From: Arthrobacter sp. EpRS71
GTDB taxonomy: Bacteria > Actinomycetota > Actinomycetes > Actinomycetales > Micrococcaceae
NCBI RefSeq assembly: GCF_001512285.1
Contig: NZ_LNUV01000004.1
Coordinates: 434,001-498,000, forward strand
Length of the DNA stretch: 64,000 bases
Direction: 5' to 3'
This document shows, piece by piece, positions 56,467-64,000 of this stretch; the first letter of the stretch is position 1, and every line of letters starts with the position of its first letter. The position numbers and the translations under genes are program-made. The notes below the pieces were generated by a model. That model was not told the DNA's origin. It was given only the letters and a program-made list of their open reading frames with translations, and made no database searches.

Positions 56467-57514
56467 GCTCGTCACGCTCCCAGTAACTCGGTCCTACAGG
56501 TTCTCTGAAGTCGCTGGTGGCGACGAGGTAGCCCTCTGCGTCAACTGCGATGGGCAGCTGGGGGAGCGGACGGCTGGCCGGTCCGAAGATGACCTTGCAT
56601 TCCTGCGTCAGGTCAAAAGTGGACTGGTGGCAGGGGCACAGGAGGTGGTGCGTCTGCTGCTCGTAGAGAGCAACCGGGCAACCAACGTGCGTGCAGATCT
56701 TGGAGTAAGCAACGATTCCGTTGTAGCTCCAGTTTTCGCGGCCCTCGGAGGGGTTCAGCGAGTCCGGGTCCAGGCGCATCAGGAGAACGACTGCTTTTGC
56801 CTTCTCATTCAGCTTGCCTTCGTGGAGTTCGTTGAGTCCTTCGGGGATCACGTGGAAGGCCGAACCGATGGTGACATCCGAAGCCTTGATGGGGGTGCCA
56901 TCCGGATCACGGGTCAGTCGCTTGAGCTTGTCGCCCTCAGGCGCCCACATGGTGTGTGCCAGTGCATTGTCCGGCCGCGGGCCCAGATCGCCGAAAATGG
57001 CGAGGGCGGGCAGGGGGGCAAGTGCAACGGCACCAAGAAGGGTGTTGCGGATCAACGGGCGGCGCTTAATGCCGGTTTCGTCCACGATGTCGTCGACGAT
57101 ACGCACAGCAGCCTGGCGATCTTCTTCAGTACGGATAGCGTGGCGCTCTTCCGATACTTCGTGATCGGGCATCAGGGCCTTGGCCCAGTGCACGATTCCG
57201 GTGCCGATTCCCAGCATTGCGAACGCAGTGCCCAGACCCAGAAGGAGGTTCTGGGTGCGGATGGTCGCAATTGAGGTGTCGTCGCCCAAATCGATGGCAA
57301 AGTACGCCACCAGGAACACCAGCGTACCGATGACGGAGGTGCCAAACAGAATGGCTACCTGACGCTCGGCTCGCTTTGCGGCTACCGGGTCCGTGTCAGC
57401 CAGGCGCAAACGATGCGGAGGGAGTCCAGGATCCTGGAACTTCTCCACCTCATTCTGACCAGCCGTAGCTACGGTGCCCGAGTGGTTCGGACTGCCGTCA
57501 CTATGGTTGCCCAT
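56444..57514 (-). CDS. qcrA: Cytochrome bc1 complex Rieske iron-sulfur subunit
   Basis: 356 residues with three predicted N-terminal membrane helices (about 57-78, 92-112, 160-180), the actinobacterial layout. The C-terminal Rieske domain binds the 2Fe-2S cluster through CTHVGC (about 270) and CPCHQS (about 290). ATG 57514 has GAGG 6 nt upstream. It lies between qcrC and qcrB in ctaE-qcrCAB. Confidence 0.95.
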   Translation of the reverse strand: MGNHSDGSPNHSGTVATAGQNEVEKFQDPGLPPHRLRLADTDPVAAKRAERQVAILFGTSVIGTLVFLVAYFAIDLGDDTSIATIRTQNLLLGLGTAFAMLGIGTGIVHWAKALMPDHEVSEERHAIRTEEDRQAAVRIVDDIVDETGIKRRPLIRNTLLGAVALAPLPALAIFGDLGPRPDNALAHTMWAPEGDKLKRLTRDPDGTPIKASDVTIGSAFHVIPEGLNELHEGKLNEKAKAVVLLMRLDPDSLNPSEGRENWSYNGIVAYSKICTHVGCPVALYEQQTHHLLCPCHQSTFDLTQECKVIFGPASRPLPQLPIAVDAEGYLVATSDFREPVGPSYWERDEHERLINS

Positions 57515-57609
57515 AATTCGCCTCATCCTTCTCTCGTTGTCTCGGCCGGGGCCGAGTTATTTTCAGTTTCAAACTGCTGACCATGCAGCAGAAGTTTTGT
57601 GTGTCCGGG

Positions 57610-58398
57610 CTAGGACGTGCGGGACGTCAACCAAATCGTGAATGCGATGATGACACCCAGGCCGGCAACCCAAACGAACAGACCTTCAGATACCGGACCA
57701 AGTGAGCCCAGATCGGCACCGCCGGGTGAACCGTTGGCTTCGATGGTCTTCAAGAAGGTGATGATGTCGCGCTTGTCCTCAGGGGTGACGTTGGAGTCGC
57801 TGAAGACGGGCATGTTTTGCGGGCCGGTAACCATGGCCTCATAAATGTGCTCAGCGCTTACTCCTGCCAAGGCGGGGGCAAACTTGCCGCGGGTCAGGGC
57901 GCCGCCTGCAGCAGCAGCGTTGTGGCACATGGCACAGTTCACTCGGAAGAGTTCGCCACCGTTGGCTGCGTCTCCCTTACCGTCGAGGAGGTTTTGCTCG
58001 GGAATGGCCGGGCCTGCGCCGAGGGATGCAACATATGCAGCGAGCTGCTTTGTCTGCTCCGCATTGAACTGGGCGGGCTTCTGCTGGGCCTGAGGGCCGC
58101 TCATCTGCATGGGCATGCGGCCGGTGCCAACCTGGAAGTCAACTGCAGCAGCACCCACGCCGACCAGCGAGGGGCCGTCCTGGGTTCCGCTGGCACCCAT
58201 GCCGTGGCAGGTGGCGCAGTTGGCGGCAAAGAGCTTGCCGCCTTCCTCTACGTCACTTGCGCTGAAGCTTGTGGTGTCGGCCTTGGCCTGGTTGACAGTT
58301 GTGGCAACGGCGTACAGCCCACCAGTGAGGAGGAGGCCCATCAGCAACAGCGCAATGGCTGCCAGTGGGTGACGTCGCTTCTGCGATAGTGCCTTCAC
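57610..58398 (-). CDS. qcrC: Cytochrome bc1 complex diheme cytochrome c subunit
   Basis: 262 residues with two CxxCH heme c sites, CATCH at 61-65 and CAMCH at 155-159. An N-terminal signal anchor (about 12-34) and a C-terminal membrane helix (about 238-258) hold it in the membrane. In actinobacteria this diheme subunit passes electrons directly to oxidase subunit II, so no soluble cytochrome c is needed. GTG start with AAAGGA 8-9 nt upstream. Confidence 0.96.
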   Translation of the reverse strand: MKALSQKRRHPLAAIALLLMGLLLTGGLYAVATTVNQAKADTTSFSASDVEEGGKLFAANCATCHGMGASGTQDGPSLVGVGAAAVDFQVGTGRMPMQMSGPQAQQKPAQFNAEQTKQLAAYVASLGAGPAIPEQNLLDGKGDAANGGELFRVNCAMCHNAAAAGGALTRGKFAPALAGVSAEHIYEAMVTGPQNMPVFSDSNVTPEDKRDIITFLKTIEANGSPGGADLGSLGPVSEGLFVWVAGLGVIIAFTIWLTSRTS

Positions 58399-58486
58399 GT
58401 GGTGGTTCCTTTATTCGATCCTGCGTCGGCTCCGCGAGCCGCTTCTTGAAATTCTGCCTCTTGTAGAAAAAGAGTCAAAGCCGGGC

Positions 58487-59125
58487 TTACTTGAGGACGT
58501 AGATGACCAGGAAGAGGCCGATCCACACAACGTCGACGAAGTGCCAGTAGTACGAGGTGACGATCGCCGAGGTCGCTTCAAAGTGACCGAACTTCTTGGC
58601 TGCAAACGCGCGGCCAATGATGAACAGGAACGCGATCAGGCCGCCGATGACGTGCAGGCCGTGGAAGCCGGTGGTCATGTAGAAGGCGGAGCCGTAAGCG
58701 TTGGACGACAGGGATACATGCTCAGAGACGAGCATGGCGTATTCCATGGTCTGGCCGGCAACGAAGAAGGCACCCATGACGAACGTCAGGGAGAACCATT
58801 CGGTCATGCCCCAACGTGTGAACTGCAGGAGTCCACCCGTACGGCGCGGCTCGAGCCGCTCGGCGGCAAAGACGCCCATCTGGCAAGTGAAGGAACTTGC
58901 CACAAGGACGATGGTGTTGACGAGCGCAAACGGGAAGTTGAGCTTGGCCGTCTCCTCGGCCCACATCGTTCCGGATGTGGAGCGCAGGGTGAAGTACATG
59001 GCAAAGAGGCCGGCGAAGAACATCAACTCACTGGACAGCCAAACAACGGTTCCAACAGAAACCAAGTTGGGGCGGTTCAGCGTCGGGTGCGCCGGGGTAC
59101 TGGGGGCATGGGTCGCAGATGTCAC
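58487..59125 (-). CDS. ctaE: Cytochrome c oxidase subunit III
   Basis: 212 residues with five predicted membrane helices. [18 protein letters not shown], the [16 protein letters not shown] helix and the terminal [14 protein letters not shown] motif are standard. It stabilises the oxidase core. GTG 59125 is preferred because similarity begins there and a CATAAT box lies 6 nt upstream, suggesting a leaderless ctaE-qcrCAB transcript. It is divergent from trpD. Confidence 0.95.
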   Translation of the reverse strand: MTSATHAPSTPAHPTLNRPNLVSVGTVVWLSSELMFFAGLFAMYFTLRSTSGTMWAEETAKLNFPFALVNTIVLVASSFTCQMGVFAAERLEPRRTGGLLQFTRWGMTEWFSLTFVMGAFFVAGQTMEYAMLVSEHVSLSSNAYGSAFYMTTGFHGLHVIGGLIAFLFIIGRAFAAKKFGHFEATSAIVTSYYWHFVDVVWIGLFLVIYVLK

Positions 59126-59131
59126 AAGGAC

Positions 59132-59137
59132 ATTATG
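59132..59137 (-). promoter_or_regulatory. Candidate -10 box of a leaderless ctaE promoter
   Basis: CATAAT on the minus strand, one base off TATAAT, 6 nt before GTG 59125. Confidence 0.5.
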
Positions 59138-59261
59138 TCTGTAAAAGTCCAGACTTCCCAATGCAAACCACCGATTCGGGAGACTTTTTCTACAAAGACG
59201 CGAATTCGCGCGGAAAAGTTCCCGGTCGCGTTCACATTGGTCATCGGCGTGGCTGGCTCGA

Positions 59262-59267
59262 TAGCAT
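59262..59267 (+). promoter_or_regulatory. Candidate -10 box of a leaderless trpD promoter
   Basis: TAGCAT followed by 6 nt and GTG 59274. GGGA directly abuts the GTG, too close to work as a ribosome site. Confidence 0.45.
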
Positions 59268-59273
59268 CAGGGA

Positions 59274-60332
59274 GTGACTTCTCCGGTAACGGCACCTGCA
59301 GCCAGCAATACCTGGCCAGGGCTCATCTCAGCACTGATCAATGGCGACGACCTTGCAGTGGGCAACACAGAGTGGGCCATGAACACCATCATGTCCGGTG
59401 AGGCAACACCGGCGCAGATCGCCGGCTTCCTGGTGGCGCTCCGAGCCAAGGGCGAGACGGTCGAAGAACTGGCCGGACTTGTTGAGGCCATGGTCCAACA
59501 CGCTAATCCGATCGTGATCTCGGGTGAGAAGCTGGACATTGTGGGTACCGGCGGAGATCGGCTGAACACTGTGAACATCTCCACCATGGCCGCACTCGTG
59601 GCAGCCGGGGCCGGGGCCAAGGTGGTCAAGCACGGCAACAGGGCTGCATCCTCCACGTCGGGTTCGGCCGACGTTCTGGAGGCCTTGGGCGTGCGGTTGG
59701 ACCTGTCGATTGAGCAGGTGGCCCGGAACGCTGAAGAGGCGGGGATCACTTTCTGTTTTGCCCAGGTCTTCCACCCCTCGTTCCGGCACACCGCAGTTCC
59801 GCGCCGTGAACTGGCTGTGCCCACCGCTTTCAATTTCCTTGGCCCGATGACCAACCCGGCGCATGTGCAAGCCTCGGCTGTGGGCGTAGCCAACGCCCGT
59901 ATGGCGCCGTTGGTGGCGGGGGTACTGGCACGCCGCGGTAGTCGGGGACTGGTGTTCCGTGGCGATGACGGCTTGGATGAACTGACCCCCACGGGGCCAT
60001 CCACCGTCTGGGAGATCAGGAATGGGACGGTCAGGGAGCAAGTCTTTTCGCCTGGGGATCTGGGAATCCGTGCTTCCACGGTGGCAGACCTTCGCGGAGG
60101 TGACGCCGCCGCCAATGCAGCGGTAGTTCGAGACATCCTCGATGGCAAACAGGGTCCGGTGCGCGACGCCGTACTGCTGAATGCGGCCGCTGGATTGGTT
60201 TCAATCGATCTCGACGCCGATGGGAGCCTCGTGGACCGGATGCGGACCGCTTTCGCCCGGGCGGCGGAATCCGTTGACTCCGGTAAGGCCGGCGAAGTGC
60301 TCGCCAAGTGGACGGCTCTCAGCCAAAGCTAA
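59274..60332 (+). CDS. trpD: Anthranilate phosphoribosyltransferase
   Basis: 352 residues; transfers phosphoribose to anthranilate in tryptophan synthesis. The PRPP loop [17 protein letters not shown], the [21 protein letters not shown] segment and [10 protein letters not shown] are diagnostic. It stands alone next to ctaE rather than in a trp operon, as in several actinobacteria. GTG 59274 with a -10-like box 6 nt upstream. No Trp-rich leader was found. Confidence 0.95.
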   Translation: MTSPVTAPAASNTWPGLISALINGDDLAVGNTEWAMNTIMSGEATPAQIAGFLVALRAKGETVEELAGLVEAMVQHANPIVISGEKLDIVGTGGDRLNTVNISTMAALVAAGAGAKVVKHGNRAASSTSGSADVLEALGVRLDLSIEQVARNAEEAGITFCFAQVFHPSFRHTAVPRRELAVPTAFNFLGPMTNPAHVQASAVGVANARMAPLVAGVLARRGSRGLVFRGDDGLDELTPTGPSTVWEIRNGTVREQVFSPGDLGIRASTVADLRGGDAAANAAVVRDILDGKQGPVRDAVLLNAAAGLVSIDLDADGSLVDRMRTAFARAAESVDSGKAGEVLAKWTALSQS

Positions 60333-60350
60333 GGACCGGCCGTCCCCCTG

Positions 60351-60629
60351 CTACTCGAATCCGAGCGCGAACGCTGCATCCAGGTCGTGCTGGGAATAGG
60401 CACGGAAAGCTATGTGGGTGGTGGTGTGAACCACTGAGGCAACCTTTGACAGGCGGTCTGCGATTACGTCGGCAAGCTCGTCATGTTTGCTTACCCTGGC
60501 CACTGCGATGAGGTCCCACTCGCCGGTGACGGAGTACACCTCACTGATGCCCTGAATGGCCGATATCTGTTCGGCCGTCTCCGGGATGCGCGAGGCGTCG
60601 GTCTTGATCAGGACGAAAGCGGTGATCAC
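60351..60629 (-). CDS. Stand-alone Lrp/AsnC ligand-binding (RAM) domain protein
   Basis: 92 residues forming a single ACT-like RAM domain (AFVLIKTDASRIPETAEQIS, VYSVTGEWDLIAVARV, HTTTHIAFRAY) with no DNA-binding helix. Such proteins form octamer-type rings and may modulate Lrp regulators or bind amino acids; the ligand is unknown. GTG 60629 has AAGGG 7 nt upstream. It is convergent with trpD, which may be chance or may hint at amino-acid sensing. Confidence 0.85.
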   Translation of the reverse strand: MITAFVLIKTDASRIPETAEQISAIQGISEVYSVTGEWDLIAVARVSKHDELADVIADRLSKVASVVHTTTHIAFRAYSQHDLDAAFALGFE

Positions 60630-60701
60630 GTGGGGCCCTTCCGGAAATGCATCGTTGCGGTCGATTTCCAGCCTAGTGCATTGCCGCGGGCGGGGACTTG
60701 A

Positions 60702-61097
60702 TCACGCTCCGCGTTGCCGTTTGCGCGATGCCCGCAACAGCAGCGCAGCGATGAGCCGGTATCCGAGCAGGAAAACGCCGAGCGTCACCAAGGCCACCAG
60801 CACAAACGGCAGTACGACGGTTTGGCCGGTGGCTGCCCTCAGCAGCATTCCCACGGCGACAGCGCCAATCCATATGCCAACTCCGGCAGGCCATGCGGCA
60901 AGGGGTGCCCTCCAAGCACGCGTCAGCAGCCATGCGATGCTCGCTCCGGCCAGGAACGGCCAGGCTGTGGCAAGAGCTCCCGCGATGACGTCACCGCGGG
61001 CGTGCGCGTCCCGCCCTATTGCGGCGAAAAGAACAATTAACAAGAGATCGGCGATGGCTGCGGGAATCCACAGTCGTGAGGGTGAAGGCATACTCAT
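60702..61097 (-). CDS. DUF3054 family membrane protein
   Basis: 131 residues, four predicted membrane helices (about 10-30, 38-60, 68-88, 95-118), no soluble domain. The family's AIGRDAHARGDVIAGALATAWPFLAG segment is present. The function is unknown. ATG 61097; the second ATG at 61091 has a TAGTGT box 7 nt upstream and may be the true start. Confidence 0.8.
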   Translation of the reverse strand: MSMPSPSRLWIPAAIADLLLIVLFAAIGRDAHARGDVIAGALATAWPFLAGASIAWLLTRAWRAPLAAWPAGVGIWIGAVAVGMLLRAATGQTVVLPFVLVALVTLGVFLLGYRLIAALLLRASRKRQRGA

Positions 61098-61246
61098 GAC
61101 ACTATCCGGGTGCCAACCTCCTGCGCGAAATCCCGACTGCCGTAGCCGTCATGGTTGGCTTCGCCGTCGACCGTTGTGTGAGCCATGTCTCGGCATTAGC
61201 CTCTGACGGGGGACAAGTAGTTCCTGTTGACCTGGAGGAGCGGTAG

Positions 61247-61702
61247 ATGCAGAAGATTTCGACCTGTTTATGGTTCGACGCTCAAGCGGCGGCCGCCGCC
61301 GAACTCTACACATCGATTTTCGATAATTCGTCCATGGGTCCGATAGTGCCCGGGCCCGATGGCAACGCCATGACCGTTGAGTTTGAAATTGAGGGCCGGC
61401 AATTCATGGGCCTCAATGGGCGGCCGGCATTCGCGTTCAACGAGGCTGTCTCGCTGGTGGTGAACTGCGACTCCCAAGAAGAAGTGGACAGGTATTGGGA
61501 AGCGCTGCTCGTTGGGGGACAGGAGAGCCAATGCGGTTGGCTGAAGGACAGGTTCGGCTTGTCATGGCAGATCGTTCCCACTGCTCTCTCCGGTCTCTTG
61601 GGTGGTCCGGATCCCGCAGGTTCACAGAGGGCCATGGAAGCGATGTTGAAAATGCGCAAACTCGACGTCCACGTTCTTCAAAGGGCGTACGACGGCGACT
61701 GA
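61247..61702 (+). CDS. VOC/PhnB-like glyoxalase-fold protein (copy 1)
   Basis: 151 residues of the PhnB-like part of the VOC superfamily, often labelled 3-demethylubiquinone methyltransferase-like. ISTCLWFDAQAAAAAELYTSIF at the N-terminus and GWLKDRFGLSWQIVPTAL near 98-115 are typical. The enzymatic role is unproven. ATG 61247 has GGAGGAG upstream. It lies 85 bases before another VOC gene of different subtype. Confidence 0.85.
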   Translation: MQKISTCLWFDAQAAAAAELYTSIFDNSSMGPIVPGPDGNAMTVEFEIEGRQFMGLNGRPAFAFNEAVSLVVNCDSQEEVDRYWEALLVGGQESQCGWLKDRFGLSWQIVPTALSGLLGGPDPAGSQRAMEAMLKMRKLDVHVLQRAYDGD

Positions 61703-61787
61703 AGGCCTGGGGGACAGGCGCCCGGTGGCGCCGTAGCATTGCCGCACGGTGATGCGTGACCATCTTGACAATGAGGAGAACCAACCA

Positions 61788-62213
61788 ATGACAACCCGCC
61801 TTAATCCCTACATCTCCTTTCTGGATAACGCCCGGGAGGCAATCACTTTCTACGAATCCGTGTTCGGCGGTGAGCTGAATATCAGCACTTTCGGCGACTA
61901 CCAAGCCAGCGAAGATCCAGCCGAAGCAAACAAGGTCATGCATGCCATGTTGGAAACCCCGGGTGGACTGACACTGATGGCGGCTGACACCCCGGCCGGC
62001 ATGGCGTACAACCCTGGTGATAATATCGCGGTCTCCTTGAGCGGAGAGTCTTCGGATGAAGCCGAGCTCCGTGGGTACTGGGACAAACTCGTCGACGGCG
62101 GCACGGTCACGGTGCCGCTGGAGATGGCGCCTTGGGGTGACACTTTTGGTATGTGCATTGACAGCTTTGGCATTGCCTGGCTGGTCAACATTGCAGGAGC
62201 CCAGCAGCGGTAG
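61788..62213 (+). CDS. VOC/PhnB-like glyoxalase-fold protein (copy 2)
   Basis: 141 residues: LNPYISFLDNAREAITFYESVFGGEL at the start, MHAMLETPGGLTLMAAD and PWGDTFGMCIDSFGIAWLVN at the end, the usual PhnB-type VOC pattern. Function unknown; a small-molecule binding or resistance role is possible. ATG 61788 has GAGGAG 9 nt upstream; the frame is open back to 61749. Confidence 0.85.
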   Translation: MTTRLNPYISFLDNAREAITFYESVFGGELNISTFGDYQASEDPAEANKVMHAMLETPGGLTLMAADTPAGMAYNPGDNIAVSLSGESSDEAELRGYWDKLVDGGTVTVPLEMAPWGDTFGMCIDSFGIAWLVNIAGAQQR

Positions 62214-62241
62214 TTGCTCCGGGAAGCCGGAACGTACAGAA

Positions 62242-62270
62242 CTGCCCCGCAGAGAAATTCTGTGGGGCAG
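62242..62270. terminator. Terminator between the VOC gene and the Lrp-type regulator
   Basis: 12-bp stem CTGCCCCGCAGA/TCTGTGGGGCAG with one G-U pair and a 5-nt loop, between convergent genes. Confidence 0.65.
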
Positions 62271-62288
62271 GTGCATGAGATTGGGTAT

Positions 62289-63278
62289 TCACCATGAGGT
62301 GATGCGCCTTCCGTCGGGTGTGAGCCGGTTGCCCATGTGTTTGGGTGTGCGAAGGACTATGCAGCGGTCCATGATTTCCGCGAAAGGAAGCCTCTCGCCG
62401 AGCTGCCTTTCCAGTATTGTCATATCCTCAACCCGGCGAAGCCATACGAGCATCAGAATTGAATACAGGCCACCGGTAGTGGCCACCAACCGGACCTCGT
62501 GCAAGCCAACGAGCTTCTCTGCAACGGACTCCACCTTGGTGGCCGGAACGCGCAGGAAGTACCACACGGCTACAGGCCAGGGGGAGTAGGGGCGCGACAT
62601 CTCCAGGCGCAACACCAAGCGTTTCTCAGCAATGATGGTGGCCAGCGCATTCCTTGCTTTCGTGGTGCTAATACCCAGGGTTTCGGAAATTTCGGCAATC
62701 GAAGCACGGCCGTTCGTTTGTAGAATGCCGGCAAGCTTGTCCTCCGCGTCGGCTGAGACCCCTCTGGGTGCGGCCGTGGGCTGGGGGAGGCTCGACTCCA
62801 AGTGCAGTGCCTCTTCGTCCTTGAGGGAACGCAGTCTCCAGAGCTGCGCATCGGCAAGTAGCCGTATACCGCGGTGTGTTCGCGTGCGGGTCACGCCGGC
62901 GACGTTGGAGAGCCTGTCCAAGACAAAACCGGCCAGTTCGGCATCTGTCCGGCACAGTAACGTCACCACCAGGTCGCGGCCACCGATGGTTTGGTCAATG
63001 GAGAGCACTTCGGCGTCGCGGGAAAGATCCTCCGTAGCTTCGGCTATGCGTGCGGGGGTGCATTCCACCTCCACGATCGCGCCAGCATACTTCGCCCCTG
63101 GGCCCCTATAGCTTGCCAGCCAGGCGAGCCCCTGGTGCTGAAGGGCAGTCCAACGCCTTGCCAGGGTAACTGCGTCTGCGCCGACTATGGGCGCAAGCAC
63201 AGCCCAGGGGGCGCGGGGGCGAATCTGAAGGGCATGTAGAAGCCTTAGGTCACGTTCATCCAGGTCGTATTCCTGCAT
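62289..63278 (-). CDS. Tandem-domain Lrp/AsnC family transcriptional regulator
   Basis: 329 residues, twice the normal Lrp length. First half: winged helix (about 5-50, DERDLRLLHALQIRPRAPW) and RAM domain (about 65-140, EVECTPARI to TRTHRGIRLL). Second half: winged helix (about 180-225, ASIAEISETLGISTTKARNAL) and RAM domain (about 240-320). Such fused Lrp proteins are frequent in actinobacteria. ATG 63278 has AAGGGG 7 nt upstream. It is divergent from the sigma factor gene. Target unknown. Confidence 0.88.
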   Translation of the reverse strand: MQEYDLDERDLRLLHALQIRPRAPWAVLAPIVGADAVTLARRWTALQHQGLAWLASYRGPGAKYAGAIVEVECTPARIAEATEDLSRDAEVLSIDQTIGGRDLVVTLLCRTDAELAGFVLDRLSNVAGVTRTRTHRGIRLLADAQLWRLRSLKDEEALHLESSLPQPTAAPRGVSADAEDKLAGILQTNGRASIAEISETLGISTTKARNALATIIAEKRLVLRLEMSRPYSPWPVAVWYFLRVPATKVESVAEKLVGLHEVRLVATTGGLYSILMLVWLRRVEDMTILERQLGERLPFAEIMDRCIVLRTPKHMGNRLTPDGRRITSW

Positions 63279-63380
63279 TTCGCATCCCCTTCCCCGCAAT
63301 TGGCTGCATTTTCGGTCGGTTTCTTGTCTCGCTGCCTAGATTCTAGGGTCCGCGAAGATCACTGACGACCATGAGGGGCC

Positions 63381-64000
63381 ATGACCGCTGCGAACCCGTT
63401 CCACCCGGAAATGGCCTCCGAAGAAGCGCCTTGTGGCGATCCCGGGCGATGTCATGTCCGGTGGCAGGGGAGTGGAGTTCCGCCTCAGGACCCGGGACCC
63501 GTACTTGGGTCCGGCCAACCACCCGGATGGTGCGATGCGTCGCTATTGTCCTTCGTGCGGGCAGGGCGGCTCTCTGCTTTTGCCGAACTCTTTCAGAGGT
63601 ACAGAAGTATCGCCGCGTACGTGGCCCGGGTGGAGTCCGATAATCCATCTGACGTGGATGATGTCGTGGGAGAAGCCTTTGCGTCTGTTTTCCAGGCTTT
63701 GGTTGTTGGCAGGGGTCCAGCAGACTCTTTCAGGGCCTATCTCTTGACCACCGTGCGGAGAACCGCGCATCGTAGAAACGTCCAGGCCAGACGAGCCGGC
63801 TTTCAGAACGATTTCCCTGTCATGGACAGCGGGGTGGCCTATGACGATCGCTACCTTGACGCCTTGGAGGCTACTGCACTTGTCGACGCATTCAGGTCCC
63901 TGCCGAATCGTTGGCAGGCAGTGCTTTGGTATAGCGAAGTGGAAGCCATGAAACCGGCGGCGGTAGCGACGATTATGGGTTCGACCGCGAACAGCGTTTC
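63381..64000 (+). CDS. ECF-type RNA polymerase sigma factor, N-terminal part (truncated by window end)
   Basis: About 206 codons, open to the window end. After about 50 poorly conserved residues comes DASLLSFVRAGRLSAFAELFQRYRSIA, the usual ECF region 2 start, then DVDDVVGEAFASVFQAL and AYLLTTVRRTAHRRN (region 2.4). Region 4 begins at LPNRWQAVLWYSEVEAMKPAAVATIMG. ATG 63381 is the first start after an in-frame stop, with GAGGGG very close; ATG 63411 is an alternative. An anti-sigma or effector gene may follow outside the window. Confidence 0.8.
   Translation, partial: MTAANPFHPEMASEEAPCGDPGRCHVRWQGSGVPPQDPGPVLGSGQPPGWCDASLLSFVRAGRLSAFAELFQRYRSIAAYVARVESDNPSDVDDVVGEAFASVFQALVVGRGPADSFRAYLLTTVRRTAHRRNVQARRAGFQNDFPVMDSGVAYDDRYLDALEATALVDAFRSLPNRWQAVLWYSEVEAMKPAAVATIMGSTANSV

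Noticed and set aside
59267..60307. Minus-strand open frame opposite trpD (346 codons)
   Set aside because: Ser/Thr/Arg-rich translation with no motifs, fully covered by the real trpD.

Overview
This window looks like part of the chromosome of a high-GC Gram-positive actinobacterium of the Arthrobacter/Paenarthrobacter type (family Micrococcaceae). The evidence is GC-rich coding sequence with many GTG and TTG starts, an actinobacterial IHF next to gmk, a PriA without helicase motifs, an actinobacterial respiratory cluster (ctaCDF, ctaE-qcrCAB), DUF3043/DUF3097/DUF3054 proteins, and the gene orders comEA-comEC-holA-rpsT-lepA-hemW-hrcA-dnaJ-rsmE and phoH-ybeY-CNNM-era-leuA-recO-uppS. Genus-level placement is inference. 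I saw no rRNA, tRNA, CRISPR array, prophage or insertion sequence.

Layout. 1-6538: end of pyrF, then mihF, gmk, rpoZ, coaBC, metK and priA. 6557-10484 (minus): glycosyltransferase, alpha/beta hydrolase, aldo/keto reductase and a SorC-type regulator, divergent from the glycerol operon glpD-glpF-glpK (10607-14895). 14896-15255: a 133-bp compound palindrome, then a leucine leader peptide and attenuator in front of leuS. 17844-22409: DegV, comEA, comEC, holA. 22503-23484 (minus): rpsT and an orphan PemK/MazF-like protein. 23644-31270: lepA-hemW, DUF4870 and DUF3097 genes on the other strand, CIRCE, hrcA, dnaJ, rsmE. 31299-43772: GerMN lipoprotein, phoH-ybeY-CNNM-era, an LCP protein, an M13 peptidase, the LEU-element leader and leuA, recO, uppS. 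43806-45901 (minus): two tandem alpha/beta hydrolases. 46256-50128: pyrD, DUF3043, an M20 peptidase, erpA. 50312-59125: the cytochrome oxidase and bc1 genes, with ptsH (HPr) and a dasR-like GntR regulator between the two respiratory blocks. 59274-64000: trpD, Lrp-type proteins, DUF3054, two VOC proteins and the start of an ECF sigma factor cut by the window end.

How it works together. Most genes are housekeeping: nucleotide and cofactor synthesis, translation, RNA and ribosome maturation, cell wall lipid carrier, and the aerobic chain from menaquinol through bc1 to the aa3 oxidase. The most informative content is regulatory. There is a Crp/GlxR-like palindrome before mihF, a CIRCE operator before hrcA, and a palindromic dre-type site between ptsH and dasR. 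Two related leucine leader systems precede leuS and leuA. At least ten transcripts look leaderless: a TAnnnT-like -10 box lies 6-7 nt before the start codon. One of these opens with a 10-codon uORF that overlaps the dasR start. I did not find a clearly new multi-gene system; the best leads are these RNA and operator elements and a GerMN lipoprotein that seems to start at ATT.
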